This document shows, piece by piece, positions 8,010-15,733 of a DNA stretch of 34,175 nt. Within the stretch, counting starts at the first letter, position 1. The number at the start of each line of letters is the position of its first letter. Below the pieces are notes generated by a model. That model was given only the letters and a program-made list of their open reading frames with translations. It ran no database searches and had not been told where the DNA came from. The position numbers were made by a program, and so were the translations under genes. Origin of the DNA: Muribaculaceae bacterium (GTDB lineage: Bacteria > Bacteroidota > Bacteroidia > Bacteroidales > Muribaculaceae); the NCBI GenBank assembly GCA_022510445.1, contig JAFLTN010000016.1, forward strand, positions 1 to 34,175, given 5' to 3'.

Positions 8010-8891
8010 ATGGACAGATATAATAAAGTTATAAATGAAAGTCAGGTTCCCGTAGATCCCGATTTCATAAAGAATGAGATTGACAGAATATCTGAGAAAT
8101 TACCTGAATATAGAACCCAGGAAGTATTTGCAAGGATATTCAACAGTATTGATCTGACAACATTGAGCACGGAAGACAGTCAGTCAAGTGTGACTGCCTT
8201 TGTAAAAAGGGTAAATGATTTCGACAATGAATATCCTCAATACCCGAATGTGGCAGCCTTATGTGTCTACAGTAATTTTGCCGGTGTCGTAAGATCTGTT
8301 CTTGAAGTTTCAGGAGTGGGTATAGCTGTAGTGGCCGGAGGGTTTCCGTCAAGCCAGACATTCACGGCAGTAAAAGTAGCCGACGTTGCTTTGGCCACAG
8401 CGGAAGGAGCCGACGAAGTGGATGTGGTTCTGAACGTGGGATTGCTGCTTGACGAAAATTATGAAGAGATGTGTGACGAGCTTATAGAACTTAAACACAC
8501 TGCTAAAGATGCAAAACTAAAAGTTATAATAGAATCGGGAGCCTTAAAGACGCCGGAACTGATAAGAAATGCTTCCCTGCTCGCAATGTGGAGCGATGCC
8601 GACTTCATTAAGACATCTACTGGTAAAATATATCAGGGTGCCAGTCCGGAGGCGGCTTATGTGATGTGCCGCTGCATAAAGGAATATTTTGAAAAAACGG
8701 GAAGAAAGGTTGGCTTCAAAGCAGCCGGAGGAGTTCGGTCGACCGACGAAGCATTACTATATTATGCCATAGTAAAAGATGTGTTGGGAAACGAGTGGCT
8801 TAACAAAGAACTGTTCAGGATTGGCGCAAGCAGTCTTGCCAACAATGTTCTGGCAGATATGTTAGGCGAGGAAAAGGTGAAGTATTTCTAA
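8010..8891 (+). CDS. deoC: Deoxyribose-phosphate aldolase
   Basis: 293 residues, a class I TIM-barrel aldolase that interconverts 2-deoxyribose 5-phosphate with acetaldehyde and glyceraldehyde 3-phosphate in deoxynucleoside breakdown. The Schiff-base lysine is K201 in DFIKTSTGK; the second lysine is K237 in VGFKAAGGVR; D138 in DEVDVVLNVG completes the proton relay. The length fits the longer subgroup, which has an N-terminal helical extension of about 70 residues. It begins 94 bases after ruvC and probably has its own promoter in that gap. A 10-bp palindrome CTAACGTTAG sits at 7953-7962 in the same gap and could be an operator. No other nucleoside-catabolism gene is adjacent. Confidence 0.94.
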   Translation: MDRYNKVINESQVPVDPDFIKNEIDRISEKLPEYRTQEVFARIFNSIDLTTLSTEDSQSSVTAFVKRVNDFDNEYPQYPNVAALCVYSNFAGVVRSVLEVSGVGIAVVAGGFPSSQTFTAVKVADVALATAEGADEVDVVLNVGLLLDENYEEMCDELIELKHTAKDAKLKVIIESGALKTPELIRNASLLAMWSDADFIKTSTGKIYQGASPEAAYVMCRCIKEYFEKTGRKVGFKAAGGVRSTDEALLYYAIVKDVLGNEWLNKELFRIGASSLANNVLADMLGEEKVKYF

Positions 8892-8906
8892 TTCCTCAAG
8901 GTTAAC

Positions 8907-9425
8907 TCACCAGGGTTCCATTATTGTGATATTCTCAAGAATTTCGAGGAACCTGTCTTCTGGAATCCTATAGAAAGTCTGATAATGCTCAGGATCAAGC
9001 TTAAAGCCCTCCTGAGCTTCTTTAATTATATCGCCTATAATCTTTCCTATTTCATCATCGGCATTATATTCATCACGAAGAGATTTAACCCAGCACCACT
9101 GCAGTTCCGTAGGAGTCAGGTTTGTTATCTGATAGACCAAGACATCCGTGGGGAAATCAAGGTATATTACCAAATTATATCCCGGCTCATAGAAATAGAC
9201 ATCATCATACCAAGTTCCTATGCTTTCCCCGTCAACTTCAGTAATTTCGAGCATACGGGCCGTATAATCCCCGTTAAACTCAATATAATGATCTAAGGAG
9301 TTCGACCATATACCAACGATATCCACCGGCGTTCTGATAGTTTCATCATCTTTAGAACATCCAGATGAAAGAAGGGTAAACAAAATGCTCCCTGCTAAAA
9401 CGATGTAAAAGCTAAGTTTCGACAT
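8907..9425 (-). CDS. Surface-type lipoprotein of unknown function
   Basis: 172 residues from ATG 9425. The signal peptide MSKLSFYIVLAGSILFTLLS is followed by SGC, where Cys is the lipid site, and then SKDDE. Acidic residues just after the cysteine match the lipoprotein export signal known in Bacteroidetes, so surface exposure is likely. The body has a lipocalin-like opening (IVGIWSNSLDHYIEFNGDYTARML) typical of small Bacteroidales lipoproteins, then an acidic helical end. The frame is open to an ATG at 9473, but that start lies inside the strong hairpin at 9448-9489 and puts 16 residues before the signal peptide, so I reject it. It is downstream of fabF on the same strand. Function is unknown. 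Confidence 0.75.
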   Translation of the reverse strand: MSKLSFYIVLAGSILFTLLSSGCSKDDETIRTPVDIVGIWSNSLDHYIEFNGDYTARMLEITEVDGESIGTWYDDVYFYEPGYNLVIYLDFPTDVLVYQITNLTPTELQWCWVKSLRDEYNADDEIGKIIGDIIKEAQEGFKLDPEHYQTFYRIPEDRFLEILENITIMEPW

Positions 9426-9447
9426 AAAGATATCTTTCTTTATAAGA

Positions 9448-9489
9448 TTGAGGGTGTGTAGAAAACTCGACATTTTCTCACACCCTCAA
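9448..9489 (-). terminator. Hairpin terminator after fabF
   Basis: TTGAGGGTGTG at 9448-9458 pairs exactly with CACACCCTCAA at 9479-9489, and the stem extends inward through AGAAAA/TTTTCT. It lies 27 bases after the fabF stop. The U-run after it (minus sense) is poor, so it may be an RNA-stabilising 3' end or a leader hairpin for the lipoprotein, whose ATG is 22 bases further on. Confidence 0.65.
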
Positions 9490-9515
9490 TAATTTTCTAA
9501 TAAAAACTGAGGATC

Positions 9516-10781
9516 TCAGTCTTTATATTTTTTAAAGATTATAGCAGCGTTATGCCCACCGAAACCGAAAGTGTTAGAAAGGACAGCGTTGACATCACGT
9601 TTCTGAGCCTTGTTAAAGGTGAAATTCAGGTTATAGTCAACTTCGGGATCAGTATCGTCTTCCGCATGGTTGATTGTCGGCGGAATGATTCCGTCGGTGA
9701 TTGCCTTAACGCTCATGATAGCCTCAAGAGCTCCGGCAGCACCTAAAAGATGTCCTGTCATGGATTTTGTTGAACTGAGATTCATGTCATAAGCATGATC
9801 GCCGAAGACTTCCTTGATTGCTTTTTCTTCGCTAACGTCTCCGAGAGGAGTAGAAGTGCCATGAAGATTAATATAATCAATCTCTTCCGGTTTCATGCCT
9901 GCATCTTTAAGAGCATTTTCCATTACAAGACGGGCGCCGAGGCCTTCCGGATGTGTAGCAGTGATATGATAAGCATCAGCACTCATTCCACCGCCGGCCA
10001 CTTCAGCATAAATATGAGCTCCGCGAGCTTTTGCATGTTCGAGCTCTTCGAGGACAAGCGCAGCAGCCCCTTCACCTATTACAAATCCGTCACGACTCCC
10101 GGAGAAAGGTCTTGAAGCTCCCTTGGGATCATCATTACGGGTTGATAAGGCCTTCATGGAATTGAATCCGCCAACTCCGGCAGGATATATCGCAGCTTCC
10201 GCTCCGCCTGCCACAATAGCATCAGCCATTCCGAGCCTTATCAGATTGAACGCATCGATTAAGGCGTTGTTCGAGGATGCACAAGCTGAAACAGTGCCAT
10301 AGTTAGGGCCTCTGAACTCATGCTCGATAGATATATGCCCGGCTGCAATGTCAGCTATCATTTTGGGGATAAAGAACGGGTTATATTTAGGACCCTGATC
10401 TTTCCCATGAAGAGCAAAATAGCCGGCCTCTTCCTCGAATGTATGCAACCCGCCGATACCGGCAGCAAAAATTACACCGACACGATTCTTGTCGACGTTT
10501 TCATTTTCGAGATCGGCATCCTTGATTGCCTGTTCGGCAGCTACAAGGGCATACATTGCATAGAGGTCTAAAGTGCGGGCCTTTTTCCGGTCGAAATGTT
10601 GTGACGGATCAAAATCCTTAACCTCACATGCAAATTGGGTTTTAAAATTTGTGGCGTCGAAATGTGTGATAGGTCCGGCTCCGCTCTCACCTTTCACGGC
10701 GTTATCCCATGTAGTCGCTACATCGTGACCCAGGGGAGTCAAGGCTCCGAGGCCTGTTACAACAACTCTTTTCAATTCCAT
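9516..10781 (-). CDS. fabF: Beta-ketoacyl-ACP synthase II (FabF)
   Basis: 421 residues, standard length. This condensing enzyme elongates acyl-ACP with malonyl-ACP in fatty acid synthesis. It starts with RVVVTGLGALTPLGHDV. The catalytic Cys is in VSACASSNNALIDA, and the two histidines are in INLHGTSTPLGD and SMTGHLLGAAGALE. The C-terminal NTFGFGGHNAAIIF is the usual glycine-rich end. The gene follows acpP by 36 bases on the same strand, the common acpP-fabF pair, so both should be on one transcript ending at the hairpin at 9448-9489. Confidence 0.97.
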   Translation of the reverse strand: MELKRVVVTGLGALTPLGHDVATTWDNAVKGESGAGPITHFDATNFKTQFACEVKDFDPSQHFDRKKARTLDLYAMYALVAAEQAIKDADLENENVDKNRVGVIFAAGIGGLHTFEEEAGYFALHGKDQGPKYNPFFIPKMIADIAAGHISIEHEFRGPNYGTVSACASSNNALIDAFNLIRLGMADAIVAGGAEAAIYPAGVGGFNSMKALSTRNDDPKGASRPFSGSRDGFVIGEGAAALVLEELEHAKARGAHIYAEVAGGGMSADAYHITATHPEGLGARLVMENALKDAGMKPEEIDYINLHGTSTPLGDVSEEKAIKEVFGDHAYDMNLSSTKSMTGHLLGAAGALEAIMSVKAITDGIIPPTINHAEDDTDPEVDYNLNFTFNKAQKRDVNAVLSNTFGFGGHNAAIIFKKYKD

Positions 10782-10817
10782 TATAGGTTTCTTGGTGTGT
10801 TTTCCCCTGCCGGGTAA

Positions 10818-11054
10818 TTATTTTGAGTGTTCCTCAATATATGAGATGGCATCGCCTACAGTTGTGATCTTTTCTGCATCTTCATCCGGGATCTGGATGT
10901 CGAACTCTTTTTCGAATTCCATGATGAGCTCTACCTGGTCAAGTGAATCGGCGCCGAGGTCTTTGCTGAATTCTGCTGTTGGAGTTACTTCATTCTCGTC
11001 TACAGTGAGTTTGTCTACGATGATAGCTTTAACTCTTGATGCTATATCATCCAT
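10818..11054 (-). CDS. acpP: Acyl carrier protein
   Basis: 78 residues, standard length. The phosphopantetheine site is Ser37 in [18 protein letters not shown], and the four-helix acidic composition is typical. It carries the growing acyl chain for FabF (next gene) and other fatty acid enzymes. It is not an obvious partner of the adenylation enzyme at 2.9 kb, because the residues around the serine are those of fatty acid synthesis. A 145-base gap separates it from korB, so it probably has its own promoter there; a near match to the -7 box (TTACTTTG on the minus strand) ends around 11107. Confidence 0.97.
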   Translation of the reverse strand: MDDIASRVKAIIVDKLTVDENEVTPTAEFSKDLGADSLDQVELIMEFEKEFDIQIPDEDAEKITTVGDAISYIEEHSK

Positions 11055-11199
11055 AATTTCTAAATTTTTAAGTAATTATTTTCTTTGTTTTTGTCAATTG
11101 CAAGTGCAAAGTAATAGAAAAAAAATCATTTAATGAAATTTTTCCATAAAAATTGCACAAAAAACTGACTTCTGTGCAGTCTTAAACCGCCGTTATCTT

Positions 11200-12213
11200 T
11201 TATTCTACTGTCCAGGTTTCCTGAGTTTTTAAGATCATGTCGCGTAAGGATCCAAAGCCTTTTTTGCCCCTCACTTCAGCAACCTGGTTCTCCACGTCGG
11301 TCTCATAGGTGGGACCCTCAACATCCCGGATTATTCCGATTGCCAAAGGAAGTTCATGGCCATCCATCAATGCCAGCTGGCGTTGCAACGTGTCGTCGAC
11401 AGAATGTGCGTCATGCACCAATACATCGTCAATTGTGTAACCGTCTTCACCAACAGTGACTGCCTTGAGTCCAAATCCATCTTGCACGAGGCCTTTCTCT
11501 TTGTTCTTGCCGAAAAGCATCTTTTCTCCGTGGGTGAGATGAATCACATGCTCCTCCCTCTGCTCCTTATCGGTCAGCCACAGATAGATTCCCTGGTTGA
11601 AGATGACACAGTTCTGAAGCACCTCCACCACTGAGGTTCCTTTATGCCTTGCGGCAGCCACCATTATTTCCTTTGTAGTGTCGAGGGAAACATCGAATCC
11701 TCTGGCAAAGAATTTTCCACGACATCCGAACACGAGCTCAGCCGGTATAAACGGATCTTCCGTCGTGCCGTAAGGAGATGATTTGGAGACGAATCCACGG
11801 TCGGAAGTGGGTGAATACTGTCCTTTAGTGAGACCATAGATCTTATTGTTGAACAAAAGAATATTTATATCTATATTTCTCCTTAAAGCATGGATGAAGT
11901 GGTTTCCCCCGATTGCAAGTCCATCGCCGTCGCCCGATACCTGCCAGACAGTAAGATCAGGTCTGGCTGTTTTCAACCCTGTAGCTATGGCTGCCGCACG
12001 ACCATGAATCGTGTGCATACCGTAGGTATTCATATAATATGGAAGTCTGGAGGAACATCCGATACCTGAAATAACGGCGGTATCTTTTGCTGCCACTCCT
12101 ACTTCGGCCATCGCCTTATGAAGGGTATTCAAAATGGCGTGGTCTCCACAACCCGGACACCATCGTGCTGCCTGTTCGTTCTTAAAATCAGCTGCTGTAT
12201 ATTGAGATTCCAT
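11200..12213 (-). CDS. korB: 2-oxoacid:ferredoxin oxidoreductase, beta subunit (KorB-like)
   Basis: 337 residues. The thiamine pyrophosphate-binding subunit: CPGCGDHAIL near the start, then the TPP/Mg signature GDGDGLAIGGNH and NNKIYGLTKGQYSPTS. With KorA it forms the enzyme that decarboxylates 2-oxoglutarate (or a related 2-oxoacid) to the acyl-CoA while reducing ferredoxin, a key reaction of anaerobic Bacteroidetes. It lies 12 bases after korA and is clearly cotranscribed. Substrate choice among 2-oxoglutarate, 2-oxoisovalerate and pyruvate is by family resemblance; 2-oxoglutarate is the most likely. Confidence 0.9.
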   Translation of the reverse strand: MESQYTAADFKNEQAARWCPGCGDHAILNTLHKAMAEVGVAAKDTAVISGIGCSSRLPYYMNTYGMHTIHGRAAAIATGLKTARPDLTVWQVSGDGDGLAIGGNHFIHALRRNIDINILLFNNKIYGLTKGQYSPTSDRGFVSKSSPYGTTEDPFIPAELVFGCRGKFFARGFDVSLDTTKEIMVAAARHKGTSVVEVLQNCVIFNQGIYLWLTDKEQREEHVIHLTHGEKMLFGKNKEKGLVQDGFGLKAVTVGEDGYTIDDVLVHDAHSVDDTLQRQLALMDGHELPLAIGIIRDVEGPTYETDVENQVAEVRGKKGFGSLRDMILKTQETWTVE

Positions 12214-12225
12214 TGTTTGCTTATT

Positions 12226-14085
12226 TTATTTATTATTGTTTTTAAGAAGTTTTTTCACTCCTTCTGTAATCTCGTTAACCATGAAGGGTTGTCCTTCAAT
12301 CTTATTAATTCTTTGAATCTCCTTCATCGGAAGATGCATCTGAAGATAATCAGCAAACATGCCGGTGTTAAGTTCTGCAACAATAATGTTTTTATATCCG
12401 GAAAGGACTTCCAGTGCGTTTTTCGGCAACGGATTGATATAACGGAAATGAGCCATCGCCACTTTAACACCTTCTTCATTCAACACGGAACATGCGGAGT
12501 GCAGATGACCATAGGTGCCACCCCAGCCTACCAGAATAGTATCGGCATCCTTGTCACCTTCCACATCAAATAAAGGAATATCATCAGCAATCCTTGCGAT
12601 TTTTTCTCTACGGGTCTTCACCATGAGTTCATGATTGGCTCCGTCAGTAGAAATAACAGAGGTGTTATAGTCTTTTTCCAGACCTCCTACACGGTGCATA
12701 GCACCCTCTGTACCGGGTATGGCCCAATATCTCACCTTGGTGTCTTTATCTCTCAGATATGGTTTCCATCCCTCTTCAAGGATATCTCCTGTGACCAATC
12801 TTGGTTTAATTTCGGGGAATTCATTTTCATCGGGAATCCTCCAGGCAGAAGAACCATTGGCAATAAATGCATCGGTAAGAAGAATTACCGGAGTCATATG
12901 TTCAATTGCAATTCTTGCAGCCTCAAAAGCCATAGTGAAGCAATCCACCGGGCTTGCGGCAGCTACAACACAGAGGGGACTTTCTCCATTTCTTCCATAA
13001 AGCGCCTGCATCAAGTCGGTCTGTTCCGTCTTTGTAGGAAGACCGGTTGATGGACCTCCACGCTGAACATCGATAGCTACCAAGGGAAGTTCAGCCATTA
13101 CGGCAAGGCCTAATGCCTCGCTTTTAAGAGCCAGACCGGGGCCGGAGGTTGTAGTCACTGCAAGATGACCTCCGTAGGATGCACCTATGGCAGAGCATAT
13201 TCCTGCTATTTCATCCTCCATCTGACAAGCTTTTACTCCAAGATCCTTTCGTTTAGCCAGTTCATGAAGTATATCGGTTGCCGGGGTAATAGGATAAGAA
13301 CCTAAGAAGAGAGGACGTCCACTCTTTTCGGATGCCATTATAAGCCCCCAGGCAGTGGCAGTATTGCCGTTAATATCAGTGTAGATGCCTGGTTTTGCCT
13401 CATCGGTGTCTATGCGGTAGGTGGGCATGCTGGCATGAGTGTTATGGCCATAATCCCAACCGGCTTTTACAACTTTTTCATTTGCCTCATAGATAGCCGG
13501 CTTTTTAGCGAATTTAGCCTTAAGCTTGGCAAGAACCTTATCGACCGGACGATCGAACAACCAGCAGATAAGGCCAAGTGCGAGCATATTCTTACACTTG
13601 AGAATAGCCTTATTGTCGAGTCCGGAATCTGCCAATGTATTCTTTAAAAGAGTAGTCATCGGCACCAACATTATGTTGTTTGTGTTGATGCCAAGTTCAG
13701 CTATTGGATCATTTGTGTTGTATAGAGCTTTCTTTAGATTAACTTCTGTAAATGAATCGGAGTCACAAATAATGATACCTACAGGTTTCAGATACTGCAG
13801 ATTTGTCTTCAACGCTGCTGGATTCATGGCCACAAGCACATCAGCCTTGTCGCCCGGTGTATGGACATCCTTACCAACACTTACCTGAAAACCGGAAACT
13901 CCGCTTAATGAACCTTGTGGAGCTCGGATTTCTGCCGGATAATCAGGGAAGGTAGATATCATGTTTCCTTCCCCGGCGGAAACATCTGAGAAGATATTGC
14001 CAACAAGTTGCATTCCATCGCCGGAATCTCCGGAAAATCGGATAACAACCTTGTCAATTGTTTTGACCATTGATTCTTGTGCCAT
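12226..14085 (-). CDS. korA: 2-oxoacid:ferredoxin oxidoreductase, fused gamma-alpha subunit (KorA-like)
   Basis: 619 residues, the fused form in which an N-terminal gamma domain (about 1-190; VIRFSGDSGDGMQLVGNIFS, then PQGSLSGVSGFQVSVG) precedes the alpha domain. The alpha part has FLGSYPITPATDILHELAKR and CQMEDEIAGICSAIGASYGG, where the conserved Glu contacts TPP, and TTTSGPGLALKSEALGLAV. A C-terminal transketolase-C-like domain ends in NTGMFADYLQ. It is the first gene of korAB; the ATG at 14085 follows a promoter-like sequence at 14165-14194. The fused arrangement is usual in Bacteroidetes and other groups for the 2-oxoglutarate enzyme. Confidence 0.93.
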   Translation of the reverse strand: MAQESMVKTIDKVVIRFSGDSGDGMQLVGNIFSDVSAGEGNMISTFPDYPAEIRAPQGSLSGVSGFQVSVGKDVHTPGDKADVLVAMNPAALKTNLQYLKPVGIIICDSDSFTEVNLKKALYNTNDPIAELGINTNNIMLVPMTTLLKNTLADSGLDNKAILKCKNMLALGLICWLFDRPVDKVLAKLKAKFAKKPAIYEANEKVVKAGWDYGHNTHASMPTYRIDTDEAKPGIYTDINGNTATAWGLIMASEKSGRPLFLGSYPITPATDILHELAKRKDLGVKACQMEDEIAGICSAIGASYGGHLAVTTTSGPGLALKSEALGLAVMAELPLVAIDVQRGGPSTGLPTKTEQTDLMQALYGRNGESPLCVVAAASPVDCFTMAFEAARIAIEHMTPVILLTDAFIANGSSAWRIPDENEFPEIKPRLVTGDILEEGWKPYLRDKDTKVRYWAIPGTEGAMHRVGGLEKDYNTSVISTDGANHELMVKTRREKIARIADDIPLFDVEGDKDADTILVGWGGTYGHLHSACSVLNEEGVKVAMAHFRYINPLPKNALEVLSGYKNIIVAELNTGMFADYLQMHLPMKEIQRINKIEGQPFMVNEITEGVKKLLKNNNK

Positions 14086-14164
14086 AGGTGATTTTTTTTG
14101 AGGGAGAATCCCTCTTTTAAGGTATTAAGATTTAGTTAAAAGTGGAAATTTTGCTAATTAAAAG

Positions 14165-14194
14165 CAAAGTTACAATAAAATATAAAACAACAAA
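14165..14194 (-). promoter_or_regulatory. Bacteroidetes-type promoter for korAB
   Basis: On the minus strand TTTG (14191-14194), an 18-base spacer and TAACTTTG (14165-14172). The -7 box matches TAnnTTTG exactly; the spacer is one base shorter than the usual 19-21. Transcription would start near 14159, giving a leader of about 75 bases. Confidence 0.6.
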
Positions 14195-14251
14195 TTTTTT
14201 TATCCGATAAAACATCTGTCTGGATAATTTTTTTGTTAAAGAGGGACTCTC

Positions 14252-15169
14252 CTATTTCTGACCTTTAAAATGAGGATGATGTTCTATTAGTTCTGTCCTC
14301 AATCTTCCCCTGTCAAGATGAAGATACAATTCCGTCGTTGAAATACTTTCGTGGCCAAGCATTTCCTGAATGGCTCTGAGATTCGCCCCCCCCTCAAGCA
14401 GATGAGTGGCAAATGAATGGCGAAGAGTGTGGGGACTTACAGTCTTTTTTATTCCGGCAGCCGCAGCCAAATCCCTCACAATATAAAAGACCATTACTCT
14501 GGTGAGAGGTTTCCCCCTTCTGTTAAGGAAGATAATATCGGCACCTTCCGGCTTGACTGTCTGTTGACTGCGTTTGGTTTCTATATATTGGGCTATCAGA
14601 GAAACAGCGATAGGAGAAACCGGCACAAGCCGTTCTTTACTGCCTTTCCCCTCCACTATGAGCAAACCTTCCTTAAGATCAAGCCGGGATAATCGGGCTT
14701 CGACAAGTTCTGATACTCGGAGTCCGGATCCGTAGAGCGTTTCAATTATGGCATGGTTACGTAGACTTTCATCTTTATCAGGAGCCAGACAGGCTATCAT
14801 CGAATCTATCTCTTCCACACTCAACACATCTGGCAATTCCCTTTCCAAGTGGGGAGATTCTATAAACTCGGCCGGATTTTCTTCTATTTTGCCTTCCAAT
14901 CTCAAGAAACGGAAGAAAGATCTGATCCCTGCAATTATCCTTGCCTGTGAGCGGGGAGAGATTCCGATGTCGTGAAGCACTGAAAGAAATTCATGGATAT
15001 CGTCAGGATGCACCCCTATTACATCCTTTTTGCAAGACCCCAGGAAATCCAACAGATGTTTTACATCATTACAATAACCCGAAGATGTATTTTCCGACAG
15101 TCCTTTCTCAAGTAAAAGATGAGCCGAATATTCGTTTATCAGTTTCTCCCTGTCTTTAGGGTTGGTCAT
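14252..15169 (-). CDS. xerD: Tyrosine recombinase XerD-like
   Basis: 305 residues, standard for XerC/XerD. The N-terminal SAM-like DNA-binding domain begins YSAHLLLEKGLSENTSSGYC. Catalytic residues are visible: Arg in LYGSGLRVSELV, Lys in VEGKGSKERLVPV, HTLRHSFATHLLEGG (His and Arg), and GHESISTTELYLHLDR with the second His and the nucleophilic Tyr. It resolves chromosome dimers at dif with its partner. Its start overlaps the stop of the upstream methyltransferase-like gene by 4 bases, so it is translated as part of that transcript. XerD is preferred over XerC by overall resemblance and by closeness to aroQ, a Bacteroidales association that I recall; a phage or transposon integrase is unlikely. 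Confidence 0.92.
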   Translation of the reverse strand: MTNPKDREKLINEYSAHLLLEKGLSENTSSGYCNDVKHLLDFLGSCKKDVIGVHPDDIHEFLSVLHDIGISPRSQARIIAGIRSFFRFLRLEGKIEENPAEFIESPHLERELPDVLSVEEIDSMIACLAPDKDESLRNHAIIETLYGSGLRVSELVEARLSRLDLKEGLLIVEGKGSKERLVPVSPIAVSLIAQYIETKRSQQTVKPEGADIIFLNRRGKPLTRVMVFYIVRDLAAAAGIKKTVSPHTLRHSFATHLLEGGANLRAIQEMLGHESISTTELYLHLDRGRLRTELIEHHPHFKGQK

Positions 15170-15726
15170 GAAAGATTAAATGTTATGGGATAAGATGTAT
15201 AAGCCATGTCCCGGCGCGGAATTAGAAGAATATTTTTTTTGCTATAAAGCAGCAACCCGTTAGGAATTGGCTTTGACATCAACTGCCGAAGCTCCTCACA
15301 AGGATGAAACGCCATTACAGATACTCCGGAATCAACAGCCGACCTTGCTAAATCCAGATCGGTTTCTTCACCAGGGAAAACCAACAGATCTTCCGTCTTG
15401 AAGTCTGTAAATAACGAAGTTTTAATTTGCAAAGCTTTAACTGAAGCTAACTTTGCCACCATACGCAGTTCTTCATTGAGGTTCCGGAAAACAAGCAGTC
15501 TACCCGACTTAAGAAACAGTAACAGGCGCAGGAGGAATTTCATTCTATCAGGTTTAAATGAACCTTTACTGCACAATCTGTCAATCTCTTTATAACCGTA
15601 ATAGCCATAGGGTCCAGGAGAAATCACATCATTAACCATCCTGAAGGCAAACGGCGAGTGTACCCCATATCCCTTGGAATGACGCCAGCAAAGATAATGA
15701 TTCCAAAAAGAGGGGAATGGGGACAT
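15166..15726 (-). CDS. Methyltransferase-like protein, probably without SAM-binding motif
   Basis: 186 residues from ATG 15726. The opening SPFPSFWNHYLCWRHSKGYG followed by VHSPFAFRMVNDVI is the hallmark of a Bacteroidetes family annotated as class I SAM-dependent methyltransferases. In those proteins a glycine-rich SAM loop (ExGxxxG-like) follows; here the matching region reads SGRLLVFRNLNEELRMVAKL, with no such loop, so the enzyme may be inactive or redirected. The frame is open to an ATG at 15780 inside the upstream membrane-protein gene; I prefer 15726 because it lies 8 bases after that gene's stop and gives the usual distance to HSPF. The stop overlaps xerD by 4 bases. The family call is moderately sure; activity is doubtful. 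Confidence 0.65.
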   Translation of the reverse strand: MSPFPSFWNHYLCWRHSKGYGVHSPFAFRMVNDVISPGPYGYYGYKEIDRLCSKGSFKPDRMKFLLRLLLFLKSGRLLVFRNLNEELRMVAKLASVKALQIKTSLFTDFKTEDLLVFPGEETDLDLARSAVDSGVSVMAFHPCEELRQLMSKPIPNGLLLYSKKNILLIPRRDMAYTSYPITFNLS

Positions 15727-15733
15727 AGCCTTA

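Noticed and set aside
8907-9473. Start of the lipoprotein at ATG 9473
   Set aside because: It lies inside the hairpin at 9448-9489 and adds 16 residues before an otherwise normal lipoprotein signal peptide. ATG 9425 is better.
10818-11054. Carrier protein partner of the adenylation enzyme
   Set aside because: It is paired with fabF, is 6.5 kb away on the other strand, and has the sequence of a fatty acid synthesis ACP.
14252-15169. Integrase of a mobile element
   Set aside because: Length and motifs are those of Xer recombinases, it is coupled by overlap to chromosomal genes, and no attachment repeats or element genes flank it.
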